Shown here piece after piece: positions 13,301 to 25,824 of a stretch of 64,000 nucleotides of DNA; position 1 is the first letter of the stretch, and each line of letters starts with the position of its first letter. The stretch comes from Diprion similis. Lineage: Eukaryota > Arthropoda > Insecta > Hymenoptera > Diprionidae. The position numbers were made by a program, and so were the translations under genes. Under the pieces are notes generated by a model. That model searched no databases, was not told the origin of the DNA, and was given only the letters and a program-made list of their open reading frames with translations. Location: positions 620,001 to 684,000 of the forward strand of contig NC_060115.1 in assembly GCF_021155765.1 (NCBI RefSeq), given 5' to 3'.

Positions 13301-16300
13301 AGCAACGAATTCTGACGTTTCTTCCGAACCGCGGCAAATTTTCGAGGCCAGTGGAGCGGCTAGCCGTGCACTCCGGGAAATTCTTCAGATCGAGGTGAGG
13401 CTACAGGCACTTGGGCTTGGCCCTCGCGATGTCAGTATCAATTACAGCTCTGCCTAACAATGCTTGATCGCGTGTCGATTCAACTTACTCCAGTAATTGG
13501 CGGCTGTTTTGTTATAAGGCTGAGTATTAGACGAGAGTAGAACCCAGTATGGATTTTTCGTAATAACCCGTTCATCATCAACGGTACCACGTTGCAGCTG
13601 GTTTTTACGAGCGAAAAATGAGGCTGATTCAGTTTCAATTCCGCTGGATCGTATAAAACGCGTCATGTAGGCCTGAAAGCAATTTCAATACACGCTGCGA
13701 TATTCCCCTTGGCCGATATTGGAATGAATTTACCCACATGCAGTTGCGTGCACTAGACTTCGGTTAATGAAACCCACAGCGTTCACCGGAAAATCGACGT
13801 CGCGCAAACGCTCGACACACGAGCGGTGAAATATCAGCCTTCACGAACTGACTTGCGACATTTGAACTGCTGAAGGTGGTCCAGTGATCATACTACATTA
13901 TTTTCTCGGTCGCCAAGCACGCCGATGATGGTCTTGAACTATATATAACGACATGGTTTGGAAGCAGCCACGTCCTCGGACTGCTGCTACAGGGTTGGGT
14001 CGTTATCGTTCGCCAAAGAATCGCTATCGCCGTTTGTGATTCGGCGTAACTCATACGACGGAGAGCTGGAGCAGCTGAGTAATTGCAGGGTATAACGAGA
14101 CCGTAACGCGTATGCAATTTCTTCCATCAAACAGAGGGGTCGATAGCACGTTGGCAAGCTACCAGACGATCCCGGTCACAGATGTCAGGAAGAGAGCTAG
14201 GATATGTATGCGCAGCATTTCTAGCCTTCCAGATACCACCGACGGCTGCCGGCAGCATCTGTTTACACAGCAAGATCGAAAGAGCCGAGTCACTGACTGC
14301 GTAATCGTCTGTATCATTGCTCACCTCTCTAATGCCGTAGGAATCTACCCAGCCAGCGATGGAACCCTATTTCCATTTCAAGCTGGGATTTTTATTCATA
14401 TCAGTTCGTGCCGGCTGGTCGTACCAATCGTGCCTACGTACCTTCGATTTTTCCCTACCGAGTCTTTTCTACCGAATGAAAAAACGTCACAAGTCTTCGG
14501 GCATTTTCACTCGTGGAAACATTGGCTGGCCATGAGTTTTCTCAGTGAGAATTAATCGATAGTATTTTTGATAAAGCAACACTTCGCCGTTTCGTGCCGT
14601 ACATTCCACGCATTCCGTAATGTTGGCAGATTTTTTGAAATCCAATACCGTTGCCACACAGATCACCTTTCCGGCTGAGTTTTTTCTACTCCTTTCCTCT
14701 GTCTCTCTCTTTCTTGCGTTTTTGTTTATTTTCATTTTTACTCCGTCTCGCCACACTTGGCTAGTCGCTTTTACTTTCAAGCGAATTTCACTTCTTAAAC
14801 CTAAAACCGGGTTTCACTTCCAACACTTGAATATTGCCTGCAAATTGACCGTGACCCGCGCTAATCGCGTGAAATCAATTTCCACGCCTCGGAACCCGCT
14901 TCTGAAACAGTCCAACCAGTTCTGAGCTGTTACACTCGACACATAGTTCTCGGATCGTGGAAGGAAGATTGCATAATTACCTTCAAGCGAAGGAGACACA
15001 AGAGGAAGAGAGAAAAACGGTTCAACGGTTGTGTCACCATGACTTTTGAATGCAAGTCTGTGAGAAAATATCGAAACCCAAGTCACATTAGGTACGATTG
15101 CCTCACTTGGTATGTTCGATGATTTGAAAATCTCACCGGGATCCCGAATTCGATTATGGTGGGAAAGTTACGTCAGTCAGAATCCTGTGGAAAAATTGTT
15201 TGTACGGAAGTACTAAAACGAGGGTCACTTGTTCGGCTATAAATCTAACAAATTACATCCGGTTCATTAGCGACTCGGTTGAAGTTTGTCCCTCACAGGA
15301 CTGAAGAATTTTAGGAGAATTTTGTCGAAATTCCGCGAGGAATCTCGCGCGAATTCCCCTCGTTCCGCCGTCATGTAGATCATATATTTACGCTGTGAAT
15401 TCACGTTGATGCTGAGAAGTGGGCGGTGACAGGGCGGTCGAGATTTCGCCGGGATTTTGATAGATCGAACGTTCAAGATAATTCGTTTTACACTTCGCTT
15501 GAAATCCAATCTGCCTCCAAAAGAACGCGTGACGATGTGAAATTAGAAACCCCTTTCCAGCCCTCAAACCATTCCATCGACGAGCCGCGAATAGCGCCGC
15601 AATCGAATTACTAGCAGTATCACGTCTACCCCTCATTCCACCAAATCGCGCCTTTATAGGTACCTTCAACAATTCACACTCGTATACCGTTCTCCTTCCG
15701 TCTACATAGATTTTTACATCACTGGACGTTGCGGCGAGGCACGATATCGTCGTACTCTCCAAGTGAATGATTTTCTTCGTATTCCTCGTCTGAAACTATT
15801 TCTTCAACCAATTATCTTGAGACATTCAAGTCCGTTGACAACTGAAATCGGTGCAGGTCATGTTTCACTAATTGGTACTTGTTGCCAGCGGCTGAGTTGA
15901 ATGCAATTTATCTCTTTCACCAATTACCCGTGGTCAATAATAGATGAGTTGGATGGCTTTAGAGAGATTCCAGATGACCGAGGTCATTGTGGCACAATGT
16001 ATTCCATTCCACAGCTGTTCCAATCAGCACTCACTTCTGTCCAAAACTGACGAGAAGTAAGTATACAAGGTCCGAACCTTGTTGACGGATGAATCGTCAG
16101 ACAACAATGCCTGCTCTGAACAAACCGCAACGCCGTTATATTCGCATTACGAAACGACGTGAATATGGGACAACGATAACGTTCGTTCACACAGGTAGAA
16201 TTATCGAGTAAACTTATTATTGCCTACTTACTTGAGACACAAGCTGCCGATAATCATAATAACTGAGCTGGAACTTGCCGTATCTTTGACAAATATGAAT

Positions 16301-17834
16301 GACAGTTTGCTGTATCGTTGCCACGGTAATGTTACAAAAATTGCGTATTATTATTCTAGTAGGCCAATTCCAAACTCGAACACCATGATCTGTATCATCA
16401 GGCGTTGGAATATTAACCTTTAGACGGCCGGGATTTGAGAGTTAAAATCACCCTTGAAAAGTGCCCAAATTACTGTCTGGTTATCGCGTATCAACCAAAT
16501 ATCGTTTGAATGCTATTGTTATTGTCTAACGATTATCATTACTGTAATTAACGGTACAACGTATTGCTGTAATTTGTTTAAATTCTGAAACATTTCAAAT
16601 AATATACACAGTGTGCACAAAATTCTTATAACAAAATGTAAGCTACATTTTTCAGCTGATAAGAGAGTGAAATATAGCAGGTCAACGAAAAAAAATTAGA
16701 ATTTCTACCGAGATAAATAACTTGATGGACTTTATCGTTATTAACGGTCTCAGGGGCAGTATAATGAGAGCATGAGGAGATTACGTTTCAGGTTTGATTC
16801 GAGAAAGTTCATACGAAAATAGAAAACGTACGAAGAATATTAATTTCAAAACTTTGGCTATCAATTCTTTTACATTTGTAGTTTGTTATTAATTATTATT
16901 CTGCCAGGTTGCTGGATCAAAGTAAAATCAGCATTCAATTTCACAACAACGTATCACTTATTAGCGATGGACTTTTGTGGTGTTAAAAGCGAATTGTGAG
17001 TTGACAGATTGTCAACCATTACTCGATTTCGCAACTGCATCCCGATTCATGTTCGATTATTAGGGTTCAACTGCGAATAGTAACTGTAAGAAATCTTTGC
17101 TCCCATACAAGTGATAGTTGTCGCAGAATAAACTATATCGTTTCTCGCCTAATGGTCTTACTATTGTATTACACTAAAAGTGCCGTCCGAAACCAGATAT
17201 GGAATGCCCAGCATACTCCTATGCTACAATTGTCGCAATAGCGATATTAAATATCCCGATAACAAATATTTTATCCATTGATACTGGGTATCAATACCTT
17301 GTTGACGGTCGAGGTCGTTTCACATCAAGTAGCGTACGCCTGACCCTATGCTCACGTATATTCATCGCTGCTACCAATAGATCAGAAATGCAGTATCATA
17401 ATTTCTCCTTCCATTTCGGACCTGGATCTGAACGTTGGATTCAACTCCAATAGCTCGCAGAGATCGAGTCACTCACTCACTTATTTACTTACACTATACT
17501 GCGTTGTTCTGAGAAGTTGTGTATCAAGCGTTGGGTGCTGGTGGAATGGACGCCGTATTATTAACTTATTTTCACAGCATCCCGGTACGGAAATGTAACG
17601 AAGCCTTATCCTTATGGCGTTAGCGGTAATCGGGTGTGAGTTATATTTTGGAACCAGCTGGGGAATGTTGGATATTTATTCAAAGGCATCGATCAGGCGG
17701 TATTCCGAAAACTGAAGACTGAAGACTGAAGACTGAAACTAAATAAACGGGAAATTGAAGGCGTAGTAGTTACTAAAGATCAAGTTCTAAAAAAACTGTG
17801 CGGAAATGGATGTCAGATTGGTTTGCAGGATAAA

Positions 17835-18398
17835 TCGATTGGTTACAAATGTTTATGGCATTTGGTTCGATGATGCACGATCACGGTGTTAAAATATCCA
17901 GTTTGCCGAAGATAATGAAACTGTATGCAGCCAACAGCAGTGACAAGTTTGACTTGATGATATTGGAAATTTTTATCTTTTCTGCCTTTATGTCTCCAAC
18001 TGAACGATTCGATGCTCTTATTAGACAAGTGGTAGCAGATGTTTGCCCGCAAAGCTATCAATGCCATTGAACCGCTATATGCTTTCCACGGTGAGACTTA
18101 TACGTTTTAACTGATTTTAATTGAACGTATCACAATTGCGAGTTTGCACATGTTTGTGCAATATTGAATCGGCAATGTCATATTACCTCTTCATCCATCA
18201 CACTGGAAAATGGACATCAAAGTTCGTGGATCATGGATACCATCTCAGCGGCTAGATAATTTCAGGAAAAATCATCCGAATCCAAAGTTTTTCATATATC
18301 AGGATGAACTACAACCTACAGAAGAAGAAATTTCGCATGGTATTCGTAGGACCGGAACACCGGTGATAACTGATCGAGACATGAATGTCAAATAGCAA
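17835..18398 (+). pseudogene. Decayed UGT pseudogene
   Basis: Three UGT remnants lie in order. About 17846-18045 matches the second half of exon 1: it keeps K-L-Y-A-A-N-S-S-D-K-F-D and ends E-R-F-D-A-L-I, but the expected G|GTGAG donor is lost (reads GACAAG). About 18147-18215 matches the start of exon 2 (I-G-N-V-I-L-P and H-P-S-H-W) with an in-frame TGA. 18216-18395 resembles the end of exon 3 joined directly to exon 4: W-I-P-S-Q, then H-P-N-P-K-F-F-I-Y-Q and H-G-I-R-R-T-G-T-P-V-I, ending in a stop. Most of exons 2 and 3 and all of exon 5 are missing. Lost splice donor, stop codon and deletions make it non-functional. It lies just upstream of UGT-A in the same orientation, as expected of a dead tandem copy. 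Confidence 0.8.
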
Positions 18399-18793
18399 AA
18401 ATCGTGACAATTACTATTTGGAAAATTAAATCAACGTACAACATGTATCGAAATGATGGAGTTGGTACTCGATTTTGTTTATATTAAGATAAAACCAATA
18501 AGTGTATATATACAGTTTACCTGTCTGGCTCAGATAATTTCAGATAAGTTCTAGTGGATCTAGGGTATTAGTGCCCGCTGATAAACAATTCGTTGTAACG
18601 AAAATTCATTGTCGATATCTTTTCCATGGCGTCGTTCATACTTAAAGAGATTAGACGGAGCACGCAGAAAATAAGTCTTCTTGGCCACTGATACCAACAG
18701 TTGGTCGGCAAGGTGTTGCGTCAAGCCGATGTGTATTAAAAGTTTTTCAGTATGATCTCCTTCGGTAAAAACTGAGTTCGAACAAAGTCCGTA
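18399..18793. other. Spacer / upstream region of UGT-A
   Basis: AT-rich spacer between the UGT pseudogene and the UGT-A start codon. It contains a TATATATA stretch near 18507 but at a distance that does not mark it clearly as a core promoter. No other feature seen. Confidence 0.4.
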
Positions 18794-20783
18794 ATGATCT
18801 CGGGGTGTTTTTTTACCACGGTACTGCCTTTAGTAGTCGTAGGTGTGTTAAATTATGGAAATTGTGCAAGAATCCTGGGGGTATTTCCAACCCCTTCATT
18901 CAGTCATCAGGCTGTATTCCGCGGACTGACTTTGGAACTGAACAAGCGAGGACACGAGCTGATCATTGTCACTACAGACCCGGTTAATGATCCAAGCCTG
19001 AAAAACTATACTGAGATTGATATCGGTTTCATGTATGAAATGCATGAGCGGCTTGGTAGGAATATGATAGAATATCGTAGATCACCACCTTCGTGGACAT
19101 ACATGCGCACTTTGTCATCATACATGAGCCACGGGACTGAAAAAATTCTTACTCACCCAGAACTGAGGCGGTTGTATGAACGAGATAGTGGAGAAAAGTT
19201 TGACCTAGTTATAATGGAGCAGCTTTTTTCGTTCTCTCTGTTGCCTTTAGCTGATCGATTTGACGCCCCGATGATCGGTGAGTATTTTAACCCACACCTG
19301 TATTTTCAACAGTTTGTTATGAATTCACACTTATACTTGGATCAAGTAATAATAATTTTTCCGAAATCTCAAACAGGTATATCATCCTTGGTATTATCTA
19401 CAAACACTCAATACGGGATAGGCAATACCGTTATACCATCGCATCCAGCGAATTGGGAACTCCAAGAAAACATTAACAATCCATTAACATTTTGGCAGAG
19501 GTTGAAGAACTTTTTTAAGATCTGGTCAATGATATACATCTTTAGGACTCACTTCATGCCTCAACAAGAAGAAATGGCGAGGAAATACTTTGGAGATGAC
19601 ATTCCGAGCCTGTATGAGATTGAGAAGAACATCAGTTTAATTTTCGTTAATCAAGCAGGACCGATTTCCTACGCCAGGCCAAATCTTCCGAAAATAATCA
19701 ATATTAATGGTTTTCATATTTCAAAGCACAAAAACGCATTGCCGCAGGTATTTATCAGATTATTATATGATTTTCGGTATATTTTTCCATCAGAATGAAA
19801 CAGATTGAATTGATTCATGATACAGTTGTATCTTCGGAAATAGGATCTCCAGAACGTCTTGGACAAAGCTACACAGGGATTCGTATACATGAGTCTGGGA
19901 ACGAATGTCAAAAGCACTACCTTATCTGCGGAAACTCGAAATGAATTTGTAGCTGCCTTTTCAAAGCTACCCTTCAAAGTCATCTGGAAGTTTGAAGATG
20001 ACGTTTTTCCAGACAAACCGGATAACGTAATGATTTTGAAGTGGGCTCCTCAGCAGGCTATTTTAGGTACCGGTGTATACCTACACATACAGTTTGAATC
20101 AAAATAAATTGTAATCAAAAGAAATTTTACTCCAAGCATGAAAAAATGATTGTTCCATTGTATTAATTCAGCTCACCCGAATCTCAAAGTTTTCATCTAT
20201 CAAGGAGGACTTCAAAGCACAGAAGAAGCGATTGAACATGCTGTTCCGCTGGTCGGATTTCCAGTTATAGGTGATCAAGACGCGATTGTCAATAAAATGG
20301 TGTCTCTTGGCGTTGCCGAAAAACTTGAGATAACTGCTGTCGACAGGGATGACCTGAAAAAAGCGATACTCAGCGTTGCACTCAATGACGAGTAATATTT
20401 ATTGCCTCTGTCTAACAGTTGTATGGATAGATTAAAAACTTACGGTACATACCTCAAATATGTAAGCCGATTCTCATACATGTTTCAGGTACAAGAAAAA
20501 GATGCTTGACTTGCGGTCGTTACTCAAAGATAAGCCAAGAGACTCACTTGAGAACGCGGTTTGGTGGACGGAGCACGTGATACGTCACAGAGGTGCTCCA
20601 CACCTACAATCGACAACAGCAGATGAACCATGGTACCAGCGTCAGGACATGGATATAGTTGCATTTCTTTCAGCTGCATTAACAATAACTTTCGTTATAA
20701 TATTATCAATTTCCTACAAGTCTTTGATGTTCACTATCAACGCCTTGACGTATTCGCCACTTGATAAGGCGAAGCGAAATTAA
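18794..20783 (+). CDS. UGT-A: UDP-glycosyltransferase, 530 aa, complete
   Basis: Five exons: 18794-19277, 19377-19747, 19844-20066, 20172-20391 and 20489-20783 (1593 nt with stop). Phases 1, 0, 1, 2 agree with UGT-B and UGT-C. Order in the protein: signal peptide (about 1-24), catalytic His38 in F-S-H-Q, acceptor-binding N-terminal half, then the donor-binding half with G-F-V-Y-M-S-L-G and the signature F-I-Y-Q-G-G-L-Q-S-T-E-E in exon 4. Exon 5 encodes H-V-I-R-H-R-G-A-P-H-L, one membrane segment and the short tail K-A-K-R-N. That tail is a K-x-K-x-x ER-retrieval motif, so a type I ER membrane enzyme with a lumenal active site is expected. At the position of the vertebrate catalytic Asp (F-D-x-x-x-x-D) it has Glu. 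Intron 1 (99 nt) keeps the reading frame open. AATAAA lies at 20906-20911. Substrate unknown. Confidence 0.93.
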
Positions 20784-21549
20784 CTGTTTCTTCTATTTGC
20801 GTAACTCATTGTTCGACTCAAGTTACGCAACGAAATTTCGTTTGTCAAACTTCTCACAATCTTATTGTAACATGTAGTAATCTAGACGATTGAACCTCAT
20901 CTGGCAATAAATATGACAGCAAATTGTACACAGTACAAAATTAAATTTTACAGTCATATAATAATTACATTCAAACGTATCGCATACCTCTTTATGTAGG
21001 ATACCCAGATAATTGCGGAGCTAATGTATTATGACCAGATCGCTTATAGTTCTGCTAAATCATTTACAGCTTTTCGCAACGTTATTTATCATGCTTTAAA
21101 TGGATCTTACTCACGTGTACACATATTTCTTACGCTGGGGCTAAAATCGATTTTTGTGAATCATTTCTGATCCTTATTGCGTTTTCTTGACGTCCTAAGC
21201 CAGGTACATGCACGAAACAGAAACTGACACCGTCGATGATTAAAAATGACATGTTACATATCTGCACTGACTTAACTACTGTATTTGCATAGTTACTGTT
21301 GTTTTATAGTATATATATTTCTGTATCCATGTACTGCCATAAAAATTCTAGCATGAAGTTGAAATATTTCAAAATTTTATATGAGCTCTACAGTGGAACT
21401 TTCCTACATTGTCGGAGAAATTGACAAATCGTTTTACGAGTGGAATTAACAAAATTATCAGTTTGTCCATGGAGTTTATCTATGGCTTATTAAAATATGT
21501 TTTACGTGTAAGACCAGCTGATAGTGTGGTTGCGGTGAAATATCGCTAC
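20784..21549. other. Spacer after UGT-A
   Basis: AT-rich spacer holding the UGT-A poly(A) signal (AATAAA, 20906-20911). No coding sequence recognised. Homology to the second duplicated unit starts at about 21550. Confidence 0.5.
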
Positions 21550-21614
21550 CAAGTTCAAGATGTAGATATTTTACTTGAATGGCTCAGTTTTGCTGTCACA
21601 GTTGCGTATGAACA

Positions 21615-23798
21615 ATGGCTGTACGGTGGATAGTTGTTGCCGCCATAATATGCATTTTAAACTGTGTGATACAGCTCACAGATTGCTACAGAATATTATG
21701 CATCTGCCCGCGAGCTTCAATCAGTCATCAAGTCGTGTTTCGCAGTTTCACCTTAGCCTTGAATAAACGGGGGCATGAAATCACCTTTGTAACCTCGGAC
21801 CCCATGAATGATCCAACTTTAACAAACTACACGGAAATTGACATCAGTTTTCTTTACGGATCGAATTCCGTTACGGTTCTTGATGTGAAGGATTGGTTTG
21901 GCTCGTTTGATAAATTGGGTGCCATGACGAATTTTCAAACTGCTCAAATTCTGCAGCATCCGGAGTTGAGGAAGATATATTCAGCGGGTAGTAACGAAAC
22001 GTTTGACATGGTGCTGCTCGAGATGTTATACTGGCCTGCTTTCTTCGCACTGGGAAAACGATTCGATGCACCGATTATAGGTGAGTTAACTCGTATGGAA
22101 GTTCAATTTAATTTCTCGTTCTGAGAGTGTTGAACAGAATTAGTATTTGCCCGTTGAAGGATTGTCACCCTTGGGACTCACGATGAACGTTCAGTACGCG
22201 CTGGGCAATCCCATTATGACGTCGCATCCATCGAATTGGGAACTTTACTCGAAATCTTCACCGCTGACGTTTTGGCAAAGGTTGGAAAATTTCGTGAGCT
22301 TCTGGAGGTTTCTCCGTTATTACAAAAGCCATCACGTTATGGAGCAAGCAGCAATCGCACGAAAATACTTCGGAGAAGATATTCCCGATCTCGACGAATT
22401 GGAGAAAAATGTCAGTCTCGTTTTCGCCAATCAACAGACACCTATTTCCTTCTCGAGGCCGGACGTTCGAAAAATTGTTGACATCGCCGGCTTTCACGTT
22501 TCTCGAGAGACCCAACCTTTACCTGAGGTACTTTTGCGGACAGTTGAATCTATTTGATTACCTGAAATAGTTCCGAAATAATTCTGATCGATTCGTTTCG
22601 AAGCGCGATTACTCCCAGAGACGTAATAAAGTTGTATTGTTTCACAGGGCCTCAAAAACATCTTGGACGGGGCTACGCAAGGGTTTGTTTACATGAGTCT
22701 TGGTTCGAACATGAAAAGTAGCATGCTGCCGATTGCGACGCGGAATGAGTTAATGGCAGCATTCTCAAAGTTGCCGTACAAAGTGTTGTGGAAATTTGAG
22801 AACGACGCTCTTCCGGACAAGCCGGAAAACGTTCACATCATGAAATGGATCCCACAACAAGCTGTTTTGGGTATTTTTTTAGTTCATTTACTGCCATGAA
22901 TAACGCTTCAAGATTTAATTTCACTTGAATTGATAACATTCGCTGATTAAGATTGCAACGCACTTGAAACATCACGATAAATGCACAATCACAGCAACAA
23001 AGAATGCGGGTTTGCAGTCATAATACAAATAATCGTGCGGCACACCATAATTGATTTTGCCCGTTGACGAAATTGTCCTCGAACTAATTGTGCGTTGAGC
23101 CACTAAAAATACAACATTAGAACTGCTGTCGCGAAAAGATGATCATTATAAAGACGCATAGAGGAACGAAGTGGGTCTCTTTCATACCTTGTTTGCAGCG
23201 CATCCGAATCTGAAGGTCTTCGTCTACCAAGGAGGTCTCCAAAGCACTGAGGAGACCGTGTCTCATGGAGTTCCCATTGTCGGAATACCAACTTGGGGCG
23301 ACCAAAGAATGCAGATCGACAAAATGGTGTCACTCGGAGTCGGGAAAAAATTAGAGCTCGGCACAATGAACAGGAAGGAGATCGAAGAAGCGATTCGAAC
23401 TGTAGCATCCAGCAAGAGGTACGTCATTAACTATACATATTGCATCAGTGTCATTGGTGACTATTTCACTGTATGCTTCCTCGAAATTGTCAATTTTCAG
23501 CTACAAGAATGAAATGGTAAAGTTAAGCACGTTGTTGAAAGAAAATTCTCAACATCTGCTGGAAAATGCAATCTGGTGGACGGAGCACGTGCTTCGTCAC
23601 AAAGGAGCCTCACATTTGCACTCCGTCACGGCTGACGATCCGTGGTACCGTCGACAGGACATGGATATAATTGTTTTCATATCAGTTGGAACCACCGTAG
23701 TTTTAATTATCTTCTGCTACGTCTCCTACAAGCTGCTAATCGCTGTTGTCAGTACGTGCGAATCGCAATCACTGGACAAGAAAAAAAAATGGAATTGA
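21615..23798 (+). CDS. UGT-B: UDP-glycosyltransferase, 524 aa, complete
   Basis: Five exons: 21615-22080, 22160-22527, 22648-22870, 23199-23418 and 23501-23798 (1575 nt with stop), phases 1, 0, 1, 2. Signal peptide about 1-24, catalytic His38 in I-S-H-Q, G-F-V-Y-M-S-L-G in exon 3. Exon 4 has F-V-Y-Q-G-G-L-Q-S-T-E-E followed by H-G-V-P-I-V-G. Exon 5 has W-W-T-E-H-V-L-R-H-K-G-A, one membrane helix and the tail K-K-K-W-N, a dilysine ER-retrieval motif. The vertebrate catalytic Asp position is Glu (F-D-M-V-L-L-E). Intron 1 is 79 nt and intron 4 is 82 nt. The start was chosen because it opens the signal peptide and is shared with UGT-C. A poly(A) signal lies at 23897-23902. The protein differs from UGT-C at about 13 residues. 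Substrate unknown; the family conjugates plant or endogenous lipophiles. Confidence 0.93.
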
Positions 23799-25810
23799 TT
23801 TCACAGCATCAATTTCACGTTAGCATTATGTGAATATTTAGATTTGTTACAATTCGTAAATTATATTCCGCACCTGTAACACAATATACTCTTATAAATA
23901 AACCATATCAATTCATTTGAAATCACACCATTCCTCCGCAAAATGAGAACGTTTTATTCTTGAGTCAGCTGTAATTTGTAAAGGTAAGTAGCATGCACAT
24001 ATCATGTTTACTTTCATTTCAAACGCAAAAGTTGCCGTAATTCAAGTATACTGTTGCCTTGCTATCGAAACGATATGTACAAACACCCGCAGACCGCGTT
24101 CAGCTGACAGACATAAATTTTTGCCAACAGCTGCGTATCGTATCAGAAGTAACTATACCGTATGAGTAAGCATACCCGAAATACATTTCTGCTAATTTAA
24201 TATTGCTACATGAAAAATTAGCATAGGAGATACACCTTTGTTCGTCTTTGAAATAACATAACCATACTTCGTCACCCGATTGTGTAGCTTCGCATGCATG
24301 GAAGCGTCAGCATATCAATCTCGGCGTATCAAAACATAGTTTCTTGACCCCAGACCATGTAATGAATGATGGATATTCTCTCTGTGGATAACAAAGATTG
24401 TTAAAGTCAACAATCGTTATGAACCGTGCAACTATGCCCAATAGACATAATGCAATAATATCCTTTCGCTGACTCAATATTGCTTCGAAAATAAATGTTA
24501 TAAAATTCTTTGATACTGAATTTTCTGGATTTTGAAAGGACTTGAATCATAAGCAGATAAACTTTTATCAGTTGGTTCATTATTGACGATTACGTATCTT
24601 GGATGTGATTCCTGTTGATGGAAAATTTCCAGGTTGATTATGTGAGCACTTTTCTTCTGCCCATTTTTTCAGACAAAAGATGACTCGCGTTATATGTTGC
24701 GACGATAACGAATGACGTTTACTATAGGTCAACATGCAATTACAATACAACGATCAGGGCTGTAATTTATAGCGAATTGATAGAGTGCGACAGGAGAGTA
24801 TTTGACTGCGATGTTACAGTTCCGTTCCAGGTTTGAGGGTTGCCCACATAAAATAGAAACGTATTTGATGTTCAAAATACCATTTTTTATCGAGCTACGA
24901 AATCTATAGATAATACTCGCGTTGTTTTGGACGTAAACGATCACGATGTCGCATAATCGTCCCTCGCAAACTTTCCTATTGATTAATCGGTGACTCATAG
25001 CTGCCACGTGAACTTCTCGCCGAAAGCACATTGTCGCAACTATTACTAAAGAAAGGCCATATCATTTGGACCCTTCTCTACTTTCCTTTTTCTTCCCCTT
25101 GCTCTAAGGATTCCGTTGGGTTCCCGTTTTCCGGGGTGCGGTCTTCGGGCTTATAAAGTTTCAAAAAATTCGTGACATTACGAGTTCTTCAATATTCCTT
25201 GCGTCAAAATTGATATCAGCTGGACCATCCGAATATTCAGTCTGGTTGTTTTTGACCATTTTTCCCCATCCCCTCCAACGAAACCACTGTGACCTCGTTA
25301 TTTTATGAGGTGTGTCATAAGCGAGTAACACTGCAACTTACCGATTAAAGTGCAAGTGATGCAAGAGATGCGAGAAATTAATTTTCGATTTGTGTATTGA
25401 GACCGATCGTAGGGTCTGAATTCGACGATACTTTTACATGGTGGAAAGAAGGCGTTGGTCAACGACCATTTAAAGATCGACGGGACTTTGTAAAGAACAA
25501 CAACTAGGCTGAGTGACGTTTTACGTAAGTTTTCCTACACGTACCTGAGTGAAAATATAGTCACATCCAAATAAGAAATTTCGTTGAATTTGTGGCTGTC
25601 GCTGATTTACTGCCGGGGGGTGAGAGGGATTGTTTAAAAAGCTGGCTGATGTTAGAAGGTGGGCAGAGGTGGGAGGGTGAAAAAAATGCGGTGTGATGTA
25701 CTAGCATAGATGTATGTGTACGAAGACTCGGGACGAGACTGCCGAGTAATAGCTGGTGGATATTGCGAAACCCGCTGAAAAAGATAGGAGTGAACCCCAC
25801 ACCTTTTGGT
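23799..25810. other. 3' flank of UGT-B (no gene seen)
   Basis: About 2 kb without a recognisable gene. It holds the UGT-B poly(A) signal and is repeated after UGT-C. Open frames here and in the second copy are not conserved in frame, which argues against coding function. Confidence 0.6.
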
Positions 25811-25824
25811 CGCATCGACTCTCA

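Larger units (their letters stand above)
1314..17830. other. Long gene-poor stretch
   Basis: About 16.5 kb in which no open frame resembles a protein I know. The longest open frames (minus 6242-6775, minus 9012-9443, plus 14112-14555) look like chance frames: they have no domain, no repeated motif and no convincing splice context. Parts are visibly more GC-rich than the cluster to the right. It contains a TAA run (about 2155-2170), three poly-G tracts, a CT microsatellite, a SINE-like element and a short CTGAAGA tandem (about 17708-17737), listed separately where useful. It could be intergenic DNA, or an intron or regulatory region of a gene whose exons lie outside; the sequence alone does not decide. 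Confidence 0.5.
21550..25810. repeat. Tandem duplication, unit 1 (contains UGT-B)
   Basis: About 4.26 kb unit whose start (about 65 bp before the UGT-B ATG), gene body and 3' flank are repeated in order at about 25825-30292. Coding exons and introns differ from unit 2 at only a few positions. The 3' flank (about 23.9-25.8 kb) is alignable along its length but clearly more diverged, with small indels. The unit ends just after CCCCACACCTTTT at about 25805. Confidence 0.9.

Noticed and set aside
14112-14555. 147-codon open frame on the plus strand
   Set aside because: No recognisable domain or repeat of motif; not supported by neighbouring exons.
22236-22515. Open frames overlapping UGT exon 2 in other frames and on the other strand (also at 26509-26788)
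   Set aside because: Shadows of the true UGT reading frame; duplicated only because the gene is duplicated.
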